Made by a program: the position numbers and the translations under genes. A stretch of 32,741 bases of DNA from Fibrobacter sp. Its GTDB lineage: Bacteria > Fibrobacterota > Fibrobacteria > Fibrobacterales > Fibrobacteraceae. Positions 1 to 8,016 of this stretch are shown here, one piece after another (position 1 is the stretch's first letter; each line of letters begins with the position of its first letter). The notes beneath the pieces are model-generated. The model searched no databases and was not told the origin of the DNA. It worked only from the letters and a program-made list of their open reading frames with translations. The stretch lies in contig JAKSIG010000032.1 in the NCBI GenBank assembly GCA_024398955.1, forward strand, positions 1-32,741, given 5' to 3'.

Positions 1-39
1 ACTTTATTCGCTTAATCGTTTGTTCCGAGCCGACAAGCA

Positions 40-169
40 GGCGCCCGTAGGGCGCCATCTCTCTTGCGAGAGCGCTTTTCCATATTCCGTCTTACAAATG
101 CGTAAGGGCGAGGGCCGCGGGCGAGCTTGCTCGCACATGGGTGAGCCCAGCATTTGGCGGCGTAGCCGC
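40..169. repeat. GC-rich hairpins next to the array
   Basis: Three perfect inverted repeats lie here. GGCGCCC-GTA-GGGCGCC is at 40-56, GCGAGC-TT-GCTCGC at 121-134 and GCGGC-GTA-GCCGC at 157-169. The first and third share a GTA loop, and each directly abuts a copy of ATCTCTCTTGCGAGAGC. They resemble short palindromic intergenic elements more than spacer DNA. Their closeness to the CRISPR-like repeats leaves open that the ATCTCTC motif belongs to a compound palindromic element. No gene is credible in 1-56. Confidence 0.55.
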
Positions 170-274
170 AATCTCTCTTGCGAGAGCAATGGCATTCTGA
201 CAAATTTGAAGAAATTTATAAAGAGTTAAAAATGATAGCTTAATCTCTCTTGCGAGAGCGATGGCATTCTGACA
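57..274 (-). CRISPR. Very short CRISPR-like array, two good repeats plus one degenerate
   Basis: Two 33-nt repeats at 170-202 and 242-274 differ at one base (A188 versus G260) and enclose a 39-nt AT-rich spacer (203-241), a 72-nt period. A third copy at 57-74 keeps only the first 18 nt and lies 114 nt from the second, so it is off period. Read on the minus strand, the repeat holds CUCUC-GCAA-GAGAG, a perfect stem with a GNRA tetraloop, as expected of a Cas6-processed repeat. The decayed copy is at the low-coordinate end, so the leader should lie on the cmr6 side. The array sits 0.2 kb downstream of cmr6. Two repeats are little evidence, and the window edge hides anything beyond position 1. 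The motif could instead be a dispersed palindromic repeat. Confidence 0.55.
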
Positions 275-279
275 GCTAC

Positions 280-314
280 CCTCTGGAGCCCTTTATTTAT
301 AAGGCTTCCAGAGG
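280..314 (-). repeat. Hairpin between cmr6 and the array
   Basis: CCTCTGGAGCC (280-290) pairs with GGCTTCCAGAGG (303-314), leaving a single bulged T and a 12-nt AT-rich loop. It begins 6 bp from the last repeat. It lacks a U-run on either strand, so it is not a standard intrinsic terminator. It may mark the 3' end of the cmr mRNA or be leader structure. The rest of 315-478 holds no convincing gene and is best read as the leader or cmr 3' region. Confidence 0.45.
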
Positions 315-325
315 CACAAATGCAA
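296..325 (-). promoter_or_regulatory. Possible CRISPR leader promoter
   Basis: On the minus strand TTGCAT (plus 320-325) is followed after 18 nt by TATAAA (plus 296-301), a plausible sigma-70-type -35/-10 pair. Transcription would start near 290, about 15 nt before the first good repeat. This fits the orientation deduced from repeat decay. The -35 match is weak and the -10 lies in the loop of the hairpin at 280-314. Confidence 0.3.
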
Positions 326-478
326 CATCTGCACATCAGTTCACTACCCAAATGGTGTCAGAACGCGTTATTTTTCATCCTGTAATCCGTAACCAAATTG
401 TCAATCTGCACAGGAAATCTGCGTTTCCCGCAACGGAAGTTCCTGCCAACCTTTGCCTGCTAGAATGCAAAGAATCCG

Positions 479-1615
479 TTATGGCGTATATTCTGCATTA
501 GACAGGCCCTTTACAGAAAGCTTGACGGTATCACCCTCCTTAAATTCCGCAGGAACAGCTTCGCTATTCAACACGGTCAACAAGTTCTCGATGCCGTCTA
601 CCTTAACTTGCCATTTCCCCTTTTTCGATTTTTGCTTTATAATCCCACGGGCAGAATACGGATATGTAGAACTCTTGTTAACCACGGATGGTCTACCACC
701 ATATCCTTGCGGCCTAGCATTTCCGTATCCTTGAGACTTCGTTTTCGACTCGGTACCTTTGTCAATTGGCGGCGCAATATTGGCCGCCACCTTTTTAGGA
801 TCCCTAATTGACTTTACAAGATCAGCTCTCTCGCTTTCCGAGGACACCACCTTAAAACGACCGTAACCAACAGCAGTCTTCGCACCGATCCCCACTTCTT
901 CAAAAGCCTTTTCCATAACATTCTTGAGATACTCGAGAAGTTCCCTCGGCCCCTGCATAGAAACAAAGAAACTAAGCCCGCTATCAAGCGCCAGGGTCTT
1001 TACGGGAACGGGACTGTCCATTCCGTTAGGCATGCCATCGCCATTGTAATATTTCTGGTAATGGGGATTAATGATATCCTTTACAAACCAGCTGTCCGTA
1101 TCGAAATACAGCCAGGCATCATTAAAGACAACAGAACCCGAGTATTTTTCATTGTTGTAAGCGCCACCAAAGATGTTCACATAATCTGCACTCTCCTCGC
1201 TCATGGTGCCCGTTCTACGCAGGTAGCTGGCTATAGCCCCCTTTATGGACGAACCGCTAATATAGGGAACACCCCAGGGTTTGTTCAAATTCAGCCCCAC
1301 CTCAATTGACGAGGCGTTGCCCGACCCAAGAATCACCTTGGACAAGGCTACCACGCTAAAGCACAGAGCATTTTCCTGGCGTTCCAAAGCACTTTTCCAT
1401 TGCTTAAACGCATAGGAATAGCACTCCTTGAGATAGGGACTTTTGTTAAACCTGAAACCTGTGATTTTTTCAAGGTTTTTATCCTTTAGAATATGCTCAC
1501 CATGTTCTTCAATCTGACCTAAAAACTTTTCAAAAGAAAGTCCCAGATTGTCGGCACCTTGGGATTGTTCAAAGGCTACTTCCTTATGGTATGTTCTTAT
1601 TGCATCAATAGCCAT
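479..1615 (-). CDS. cmr6: Cmr6, type III-B RAMP subunit with C-terminal extension
   Basis: RAMP-fold subunit that, in the known Cmr complex, caps the backbone near the 3' end of the crRNA. The RAMP core covers about residues 85-260, with the helix motif SGSSIKGAIASYLR and the glycine-rich GIGAKTAVGYGRFKVV. The 378 aa exceed most Cmr6 proteins. After a Gly/Ser/Tyr/Gln-rich linker (about 275-320), the last 60 residues (ARGIIKQKSKKGKWQVKV to GDTVKLSVKG) look like a small OB-type beta barrel, which could add RNA binding. Its ATG overlaps the cmr5 TGA (TGATG), indicating translational coupling. It is the last cas gene before the array. Family confidence is high; the OB reading is by eye. Confidence 0.9.
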   Translation of the reverse strand: MAIDAIRTYHKEVAFEQSQGADNLGLSFEKFLGQIEEHGEHILKDKNLEKITGFRFNKSPYLKECYSYAFKQWKSALERQENALCFSVVALSKVILGSGNASSIEVGLNLNKPWGVPYISGSSIKGAIASYLRRTGTMSEESADYVNIFGGAYNNEKYSGSVVFNDAWLYFDTDSWFVKDIINPHYQKYYNGDGMPNGMDSPVPVKTLALDSGLSFFVSMQGPRELLEYLKNVMEKAFEEVGIGAKTAVGYGRFKVVSSESERADLVKSIRDPKKVAANIAPPIDKGTESKTKSQGYGNARPQGYGGRPSVVNKSSTYPYSARGIIKQKSKKGKWQVKVDGIENLLTVLNSEAVPAEFKEGDTVKLSVKGLSNAEYTP

Positions 1616-2010
1616 CAGTCATCCCCGTCTGTCTCGCAATTTCCCTCAATCAGGATATCAGACACCCGCTTATGCCACTGCAACAGAGTCAGCACCAGTC
1701 TGGTATACTGCATATAATCACCAAGGTTCATCTTTCTTACCGATTCCAGGAACGGATCAACACCGCAACCAGGCTTGGACTCTTCAGCAAGATCCTCCAA
1801 CAACATTTTGTAATGGGCATATTTTGAGGCCTTGGCTTTTAGGAATGCCAAATACTGGATAAGTCCAATAGTCCTGAGAACACCACCGGAACGCTTGCAC
1901 AAACCTTTGTATTGCCTAAGAGCCTTGCTGTCGCCACAGCTAGCCACGTTCTTTTGGACCCGAGCAAAGACTATTTCAGAATATTTTTGGCTTATAGATT
2001 GAGCTGGCAT
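1615..2010 (-). CDS. cmr5: Cmr5, small subunit of the Cmr complex
   Basis: Small alpha-helical protein of 131 aa, normal for Cmr5. Cmr5 stacks along the target-RNA groove beside Cmr4 in type III-B complexes. The sequence is rich in helix formers and basic residues (YKGLCKRSGGVLRTIGLIQYLAFLKAKA), with an LAEESK segment and a hydrophobic helix near the C-terminus. Recognition rests mainly on length and place: between cmr4 (9-nt gap) and cmr6 (1-nt overlap) in an otherwise complete cmr operon. The C-terminus is acidic. Confidence 0.85.
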   Translation of the reverse strand: MPAQSISQKYSEIVFARVQKNVASCGDSKALRQYKGLCKRSGGVLRTIGLIQYLAFLKAKASKYAHYKMLLEDLAEESKPGCGVDPFLESVRKMNLGDYMQYTRLVLTLLQWHKRVSDILIEGNCETDGDD

Positions 2011-2019
2011 AATCCCTCC

Positions 2020-2940
2020 TTACTCGGCAACATGCATCACAACAAAACCCTTACCCGTAGTAGCCTTACCACCAATCTGGCAATACAGGGACTTCTGTTC
2101 GGAAATCAGCAGGGCAAGGTCATCGGCCAAGTCCTTGCAATCGGGCATAAACGAGCGGTCTACAGAAATCATACCGGCAAGCAATGTTTCGGGGGGCATA
2201 GTCTCTTCGTACCAGAGCGCGCCATCCTTAACACAGCCAGTATTATCATCAATGGCAATATGGGCATCTACCGGCAACGAGGTTTCCGCCAGGAAATTCA
2301 GCGCATTGTCATCGACAATGGCAAAACGTTTCTTAAACAAGGTACGGCCCTCTTCATCTTCAAAGAACTCCTTGGCAAGGACATCCGCCCACTGGTCACA
2401 CAACCCCTGCAGAGATTTGTCCACCTTCAGGTCCAATTCTTCAAGGAAAACCTCATCGGAATTGGGTTTCACCACAGCAGAGCCTTCGCAAACCGCAACC
2501 TTGTAGTGACCGTTGGCAGGGTCATCAAGGCCAAAGTTCGGGATTGCGGGGCAATTCTTATTCCCCCTGCGAAGACAAAGTTCCTTGAACATCTGTAATG
2601 TGTATGTAGAAGTCAGGTAAGCAAAGGTCCCGTAATTGGAACGTGCCGGAAGAGCTACCAGATTCGCATCCCCGACGGATACCGCAGAGGCAAAGCTTTC
2701 CTTGTCAGAAGGATTACCGCCAAAAAGTGCACGAACCTTGTCGATATACTGCGCCTTATAATATTTGCCGTTTTCGTTGGTAAATTCATCCTTGAGTACG
2801 CCCTTTAGGGAAGAACCCGGAATCAGGGGGTGTCCAGAAACCGCATGGCGAGCGGTAGGCAAGTCAATATCATTTGTTCCCTGTCCAACACCGCAATGGA
2901 CAGAAGACAGAGCGCGAATGGAATAAAGCATGTTCTTCAT
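2020..2940 (-). CDS. cmr4: Cmr4, backbone subunit and target-RNA nuclease
   Basis: Cmr4 forms the repeated backbone of the type III-B complex and cuts bound target RNA at 6-nt intervals. The N-terminus has HCGVGQGTNDIDLPTARH; the Asp of IDLP is residue 26, the position of the catalytic Asp known in Pyrococcus Cmr4. The RAMP helix motif GSSLKGVLKDEF follows, and the C-terminus carries the glycine-rich GGKATTGKGFV loop. At 306 aa it has the family's usual length. It lies between cmr3 (15-nt gap) and cmr5. The slicer residue is present, so RNA cleavage should be active. Confidence 0.93.
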   Translation of the reverse strand: MKNMLYSIRALSSVHCGVGQGTNDIDLPTARHAVSGHPLIPGSSLKGVLKDEFTNENGKYYKAQYIDKVRALFGGNPSDKESFASAVSVGDANLVALPARSNYGTFAYLTSTYTLQMFKELCLRRGNKNCPAIPNFGLDDPANGHYKVAVCEGSAVVKPNSDEVFLEELDLKVDKSLQGLCDQWADVLAKEFFEDEEGRTLFKKRFAIVDDNALNFLAETSLPVDAHIAIDDNTGCVKDGALWYEETMPPETLLAGMISVDRSFMPDCKDLADDLALLISEQKSLYCQIGGKATTGKGFVVMHVAE

Positions 2941-2955
2941 ATTTTTCCTCTTATT

Positions 2956-4128
2956 TTAAACTTTTACCTGATTCTGGGCGAGCGCTACGGCGACCAGGCC
3001 GAAGCCATCCTTCTTTTCCTGCCCACTACAAATGGAATTGCCCCAGAAATACTCCGCCACGGCCTTTGACTGAGTGGGATCCTGCAATTCCAGAAGATAT
3101 ATGGAACCTGGGCGCACAAGCTTTGCCATGGCCTTGGGCATACCGTTACCCCCCTTGCGCCTGCTGGCGTAATCCCAACCGCTCACGCCATCCCACCCGT
3201 TGACACAGGCGGAACGCAAACGAACTTTAAATTCCGTTCCAGGAATTGTCACAAAGTCGATACTTGCAGCATCCAAATTCGGCCTGAGCCATTCCGGACA
3301 CCAGCCTCCAAATTTCCCGTGGGTCAAGAGCGCCAGCTTTATAAATTTCTGGTTGTCGAAAATGTCTGGCATCGCAGGGAACGGAATTCCCGATTCGCCT
3401 ACAGAAACCGTCTTGCGTTCACCTCCCAGGAAGGCTTCTCCAAGTGGCACGGCTTCGCTGGCTTCAAAGCTGATTTCCAGGGGGAGCACCTTTCCATCGG
3501 CGCGTCTCGACGCCATATAAAGCTGCTTATTCGCAAACAGCCTTCCATCTTCCGTTGTGCGCGTAGAAGGATTGATCCCGTTATGGATCCGCACGTCCAT
3601 AATGGGATTTGCAATGCCGATATCGTCAGCGGCAAAGACCGAGCCCTCATTCAAGTGGCCCGAAACGTACTGTGCAAAGGAGCTCCAGTTCCAGCGCGCA
3701 GGTGCGTTCTTCGCTGGTTTTTCAGAACTTTCTAGCGTGGAAACAAGCCAGTCCGCATTTGCAATATCGGTGCCGCAGTTTTCCGGCACGGAGCTCCAAT
3801 TCAACTGGTTTACGCAAATCTTGTCTCCGGACTTGGTAAACATCACATCCGCAGGAGGCGGGACCAGGAATTCCCTTCTGTCACCATCTGTTACAGAATA
3901 CATGATTTTGCCGATTTCGATATCCCAGGATTTCTGGATACTCTCTTCCGACATAAAGTAATCACGGCCACCTTTCGCAAAGCCAATAGTCGTGCGAACC
4001 ATTCCGGCAAGGGTATGGGGCATCACCCACCCGTAGGATGATCCACCAAAATTCTTTTCTTCGCCAAAGGGCTTTCCATCTCGCAGGACCAGCTGGTCCC
4101 TAGTCTGTACGGAATAACGCATGCTCAT
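2956..4128 (-). CDS. cmr3: Cmr3, crRNA 5'-tag-binding RAMP subunit
   Basis: Cas5-like RAMP that pairs with Cas10 and holds the 5' tag of the crRNA. The N-terminal strand (YSVQTRDQLVLRDGKPF) and the following GSSYGWVMPHTLAGMVRTTIG are typical of Cmr3, and the C-terminus ends in QEKKDGFGLVAVALAQ, the glycine-rich strand of the second ferredoxin fold. The 390 aa fit the family. Two nucleotides separate it from cmr2. An internal alternative ATG two codons on gives MRYSV, and either start is possible. Confidence 0.9.
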   Translation of the reverse strand: MSMRYSVQTRDQLVLRDGKPFGEEKNFGGSSYGWVMPHTLAGMVRTTIGFAKGGRDYFMSEESIQKSWDIEIGKIMYSVTDGDRREFLVPPPADVMFTKSGDKICVNQLNWSSVPENCGTDIANADWLVSTLESSEKPAKNAPARWNWSSFAQYVSGHLNEGSVFAADDIGIANPIMDVRIHNGINPSTRTTEDGRLFANKQLYMASRRADGKVLPLEISFEASEAVPLGEAFLGGERKTVSVGESGIPFPAMPDIFDNQKFIKLALLTHGKFGGWCPEWLRPNLDAASIDFVTIPGTEFKVRLRSACVNGWDGVSGWDYASRRKGGNGMPKAMAKLVRPGSIYLLELQDPTQSKAVAEYFWGNSICSGQEKKDGFGLVAVALAQNQVKV

Positions 4129-4130
4129 TC

Positions 4131-5837
4131 CTACACCTCCACATTGGCACCAGAAAGCTGGTGGGCAATCACAAGTTCATCGGATAATTTGCGAATGGAG
4201 GTTCGTCCCATAAGCAAATCCTTTATCAGGGAATCCGCGTTTCCCTTCTTCTGCAAGAAGATTCTTTGGACCAGGGCTGATTGGGCATTCAGCGGAATCA
4301 ATCTATCACCATCCCACTTATACTCGAGTTCATCGCCAGCGCCAATTCTCGCCTCACGAAGCTGATAGCCCAAGTTCGAAGGCAAGTGCTGTTCCTCGTC
4401 CCTGGAGCGATACCTTTCAATCATAAGTTCCATACGTTCCACGAATCCCTTCAGCTCGCCCTGGGCGTCCCATTTTCCCGAAACAACCAAGGGTGCTCCC
4501 GAACGCTTATTCTGTATAAGCGCCAGTGCATTCTTGCCGGCTTCGTTCTTGGCAATTTTTTCACCCATGCGGGCACAGTCAAGAACATTGCTCAACGGTT
4601 CCTGGTGATGTACAATGGCCATGCCCACGCTAAACGTAGGCGATACAGAACCAATGTTATACTTATCGCAAACCCGTTTCATGATGGATGCAAATTCTTT
4701 ACGCAACTCATCAGCACATTTAAGAGCCGTTTCCAACGGGACAATCGCCATGACGTCATCGCCACCAGCATAAATCAGGCAGCCATCATTTTCCTCGACA
4801 ATTATTTCTACCTGGCTTGCGAAAGTCGAAAGTTCCTTCGTAAAGCCCTGCAGGCCCTCCTTGCTCTTGATCTTGCCTATGGCGGCACCCATATTGTCGC
4901 CATCGCCAAGCAATATGCAGGAATACTTCATGGGATTGCCCGCAGTCTCCTTGATATCCTTCAGTAGCGTCCAGGCCCTTTCAGGATCACCGCATCCCAA
5001 AGCTTTCCAGTCTTCGGAATCATTCGATTCAATATAAATGGCCTCAGTGGGAAAACTATCCCCAGCCTCAAAAAGCGAGGCAAACTGGTCCATCAAAATT
5101 TTAAGTTCAGGAGTTCCATACACCTGGGCAAACCAGGATTTACTGGAAACGTCGGAAAGGTCGTCAAATTTTTTATGAGTTCGTAAAGGCCAGAACCTTT
5201 TTATAAGACCGATGGCATCCAGCTTCTCGTTCCTTTTCAGCAGGCCCGGGATTGTAACGGCCTTGTTGCCAATGACCGTTTCCCTCATACCGTCCAGACT
5301 ATTCTTTGGAACACCGAAACCTTCCCACTGGGGCATGTCAAATTCTCGAAGGCTCTTGCGCCCCGCCAAGAGTTGCTCCACCTTATGCCTTGCGGCACCA
5401 TAATCGTCGCCTTCCACAGGAACCCAGGCGGCAAAAAACTCACCAAAGTCATCCACCTGCGCATTAAATAAATCCTGCTGGATGTTCATCTTTTTGAGAC
5501 GGGAATCCTCCTCGATAGCACGAATTGTTTCATCTGCAATCGCTCTAAACAGGGACTTCCAATTTTCCTTTGCAGTATTAACCACATCGCGGGGGCAATC
5601 TCCCTCGTATTCCACAAGAACCTTATTGGCGACAATAAGATCAGACCGGAATTCCAAATCCCCATCTTTTTCTGGAGCCGGAAAAATTAGGGAACATCCC
5701 TGCTCCTTAAGGGACTTGGCTACACATTTGGAAAGTTCCGACAAGAGCCTGGAACCAAACCACAAGTCACGCAGTTTACGCGCAGACGCAATAAATTCCT
5801 GAACAGGACCGATAGCAATTTCAATCAGGTACTTCAT
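4131..5837 (-). CDS. cmr2: Cas10/Cmr2, cyclic-oligoadenylate synthase without HD domain
   Basis: Large subunit of the type III-B complex. It begins straight at the first palm region (IAIGPVQEFIASARKLRDLW), whereas many Cmr2 proteins first have about 200-300 residues including an HD nuclease. At 568 aa the HD domain is absent and no alternative HD motif is seen. The second palm has LLGDGDNMGAAIG and the cyclase motif YAGGDDVMAIVP with GGDD at residues 358-361, both intact. The expected activity is making cyclic oligoadenylate from ATP when target RNA binds, without ssDNA cleavage. The 3' end of cmr1 overlaps its start by 17 nt. The output therefore depends on a cOA receptor, and the only CARF protein nearby is the sigma-54 activator at 8017-9636. 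Confidence 0.95.
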   Translation of the reverse strand: MKYLIEIAIGPVQEFIASARKLRDLWFGSRLLSELSKCVAKSLKEQGCSLIFPAPEKDGDLEFRSDLIVANKVLVEYEGDCPRDVVNTAKENWKSLFRAIADETIRAIEEDSRLKKMNIQQDLFNAQVDDFGEFFAAWVPVEGDDYGAARHKVEQLLAGRKSLREFDMPQWEGFGVPKNSLDGMRETVIGNKAVTIPGLLKRNEKLDAIGLIKRFWPLRTHKKFDDLSDVSSKSWFAQVYGTPELKILMDQFASLFEAGDSFPTEAIYIESNDSEDWKALGCGDPERAWTLLKDIKETAGNPMKYSCILLGDGDNMGAAIGKIKSKEGLQGFTKELSTFASQVEIIVEENDGCLIYAGGDDVMAIVPLETALKCADELRKEFASIMKRVCDKYNIGSVSPTFSVGMAIVHHQEPLSNVLDCARMGEKIAKNEAGKNALALIQNKRSGAPLVVSGKWDAQGELKGFVERMELMIERYRSRDEEQHLPSNLGYQLREARIGAGDELEYKWDGDRLIPLNAQSALVQRIFLQKKGNADSLIKDLLMGRTSIRKLSDELVIAHQLSGANVEV

Positions 5838-7077
5838 TATTGACTTCCTTTAGGTTCAGCGCATCGGCAAGAGCCTTGAAGATTGTCCTGCCCTTCAGTT
5901 CCAATTCGGGCTTCTTCGGGTTTTTCACCATGATCTTGCCCTGGGTATTCGAAGGCATAGCGGAGGGAGGAACCGTCTTTGAACCAATTTTCGTTTTTAC
6001 CCTCATTGATGATGGAAACTTTTGGTTCAATACAAGGAGAACTTCATATAAGTCCGAACCAACCTGAATCAGCTTCATTATGCAGGTAGAAGGCCAACGG
6101 GTTATCTTATCACCTACAGGCAACAGTTCAATTCTCCCAGGAATTTCTTCACGGGCATGTTCTCCGCGGAACTCAAACGCAACCGGCAATCCAAAAACAG
6201 CCCTCGGAAACCAAATCCCATCGGGATGTTCGGGTCTATGAATTTCAGGATACTTATTAAAAATCGCACGAATTGAGTCCGGTTCCGGCCAATAGGATCG
6301 TCCCGGATGGCTGGTTTCATAGCCGTTCCTTTGCTGGCGATAATCCCCATATTTTTTTTGCAGACTGGCAACCGATTTTTTTTCAGACTTACAGCAGTAA
6401 AGTTGTGCCCCCTTCAGGCGGGCGTAATCCAGCTCCGTCAAACTCCCTTGTGCAACCTTATTTATAAAATTCTTGACATTCGCCATGGAATCAACTTCCA
6501 TATCCTTCATCAACTCCGCTGAATAAACAGAACCGCACCCCCTGCGGGTTCTTCCACCAACTCCTCCGAACAACATCCAGAGCAACAGCGAATTCATCGC
6601 ATCGTCCTTGCATTCTTTAGGGAACGTAAGAGTCAGTGTAAAGGTAGCCTGCTGAAGCAACTCAACCGTTTCGTTATTTTTCAGTTTTTGCATAATGGGA
6701 AACAGAACATAAGGTGCAATATCGTTTGAACCATTCTTGTTTCGCCTTGGATTAACAGCAACAAAGGCCAAATCCCTAAAGTCAGTAACAGACACCTTTA
6801 TGCGAGACTGCTGCTTTTTTCCAAAAGCACCTCCCCACAAACAGCATTCGCGTTCCAGCAATCGTTTGGAATCCGATTCTCCCTGCATAGTGCGCCACCA
6901 AAAGCGCAGTTGCCCCTTGACAGATTGAGAACGGATCGGAATATTCTTGTTTATAACAAAACTTTCGGTATCCCCTCCGAACATGGGCGAAATAAGCTTA
7001 AACTCATACGCTTTCGAAATTAGTTCACTTTCCTTAATTGGCGGTAGAGTCGCGCCATTAATCAAAGTCTTTCTCAT
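5821..7077 (-). CDS. cmr1: Cmr1, type III-B RAMP subunit
   Basis: Cmr1 sits at the 3' end of the crRNA in the Cmr complex. The N-terminus has the Cmr1 signature ELISKAYEFKLISPMFGGD and then SVKGQLRFWWRTMQG at about residues 53-67, the conserved RFWWR motif. A glycine-rich GGVGGRTRRGCGSV lies near the middle, and two ferredoxin-like RAMP modules fit the 418 aa. A good Shine-Dalgarno (AGGGAG at plus 7085-7090) precedes the ATG by 7 nt. It heads the cmr operon after an 88-nt gap from cas6 that holds a palindromic operator candidate. Confidence 0.93.
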   Translation of the reverse strand: MRKTLINGATLPPIKESELISKAYEFKLISPMFGGDTESFVINKNIPIRSQSVKGQLRFWWRTMQGESDSKRLLERECCLWGGAFGKKQQSRIKVSVTDFRDLAFVAVNPRRNKNGSNDIAPYVLFPIMQKLKNNETVELLQQATFTLTLTFPKECKDDAMNSLLLWMLFGGVGGRTRRGCGSVYSAELMKDMEVDSMANVKNFINKVAQGSLTELDYARLKGAQLYCCKSEKKSVASLQKKYGDYRQQRNGYETSHPGRSYWPEPDSIRAIFNKYPEIHRPEHPDGIWFPRAVFGLPVAFEFRGEHAREEIPGRIELLPVGDKITRWPSTCIMKLIQVGSDLYEVLLVLNQKFPSSMRVKTKIGSKTVPPSAMPSNTQGKIMVKNPKKPELELKGRTIFKALADALNLKEVNNEVPD

Positions 7078-7097
7078 TAAAAAACTCCCTCAACTTT

Positions 7098-7139
7098 TCC
7101 CCACTAATATACAACATTTGTTAACAAATCGTAACAAAT
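7098..7139 (-). promoter_or_regulatory. Palindromic operator and possible promoter of cmr1-6
   Basis: A perfect 14-bp palindrome ATTTGTTAACAAAT spans 7116-7129, and its half AACAAAT recurs at 7133-7139. On the minus strand a TATATT/TATTAG stretch (about 7104-7111) just downstream could be a -10 element, with TTGTTA copies upstream as -35 candidates at imperfect spacing. The site lies 39 nt upstream of the cmr1 ATG. This suggests the cmr genes have their own regulated promoter, separate from cas6. Confidence 0.45.
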
Positions 7140-7165
7140 TATTTATTATCCAACTAAACCTAGCC

Positions 7166-8011
7166 TTATACAGATTGCAACTTATATCCACCGCTTCCAA
7201 AGACGGTGTTCTTGCCTACAGCCAGCTGCTCACCAATACGAAGTAGGTCGTAATTTTCCTTCGTGATGTCGTGCATAAAGACAACCCCGCAAAAGCCGGA
7301 ATAGTTGACACGATTGCCATGACGACTGCTAACACGATTCCTATGCCAACAAGCCGTATCGTCCCAGCAGACAACATTATCAAAATCGCTTACAAGATCT
7401 GCAGTGTTCCAATTCAAGGATTCACCGGTACCATAGAACTGATTTAGCTGTACCGCCCGCTGTACCAAATTCGAGGCAAAGCTGAACTTGTCCCAACAAT
7501 CGATAATCTGCCCGCCAAATTGGCGCAACGTCATGGGAGCATCCATGGTTAACTTGCAACTTTTACTAACGCATTGGGGTAACGGGCTCAAAAAATCCGG
7601 CAACAACCCACTGCGCGTGCTTCCTTCGCCAACAATATTAAAGCGGTTTCTTCTCTCGCCAACGCCTTCTTGCCCCAAAACTTGCAGCGAATCAATAAAT
7701 CTTGGAATAAGATTTGCATTATCACCAAAGAGCGTCAACTCCAAATCCGCACAATCCGCAATTTCTGTCGGTGATATGACAAGACGGCCTCCGTGGGGTG
7801 GTGTTGCGATAAGATTCCCTCCGGCGCCCCTGTTGATTTCCCTCCCAAAGAAAAGGTAATAGAGATCCTCATATTGCGCGCCCTCGTCATGCCAGTAGTA
7901 ACCCAGCGCACCGCGTATAACGGCTTCAGGAAACCACAAGAAGTCGCGAATCCGTTCTACTTGCAGACGGACTCTAACACGGCTCATCAAAATGGCAGGT
8001 AATTGCAACAT
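7166..8011 (-). CDS. cas6: Cas6-family crRNA-processing endoribonuclease
   Basis: Cas6 cuts the pre-crRNA at the base of the repeat hairpin; the nearby repeat has such a stem (CUCUC-GCAA-GAGAG). Family signs are FPEAVIRGALGYYW near the N-terminus, the basic glycine-rich GQEGVGERRNRFNIVGEG (about 113-130) and the C-terminal LAVGKNTVFGSGGYKL, the classic G-loop of the second ferredoxin fold. The start is uncertain. A longer form would need a TTG at 8065 inside the upstream gene. ATG 8011, 5 nt after the upstream stop, or ATG 7987 gives 281 or 273 aa, both normal. No strong Shine-Dalgarno is seen, so coupling to the activator gene is likely. I cannot assign the catalytic His. Confidence 0.82.
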   Translation of the reverse strand: MLQLPAILMSRVRVRLQVERIRDFLWFPEAVIRGALGYYWHDEGAQYEDLYYLFFGREINRGAGGNLIATPPHGGRLVISPTEIADCADLELTLFGDNANLIPRFIDSLQVLGQEGVGERRNRFNIVGEGSTRSGLLPDFLSPLPQCVSKSCKLTMDAPMTLRQFGGQIIDCWDKFSFASNLVQRAVQLNQFYGTGESLNWNTADLVSDFDNVVCWDDTACWHRNRVSSRHGNRVNYSGFCGVVFMHDITKENYDLLRIGEQLAVGKNTVFGSGGYKLQSV

Positions 8012-8016
8012 CGAAA

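Noticed and set aside
1..480. cas1/cas2 adaptation genes or other genes near the array
   Set aside because: The frames here are short and cross the repeats. No Cas1 or Cas2 motif is seen anywhere in the window.
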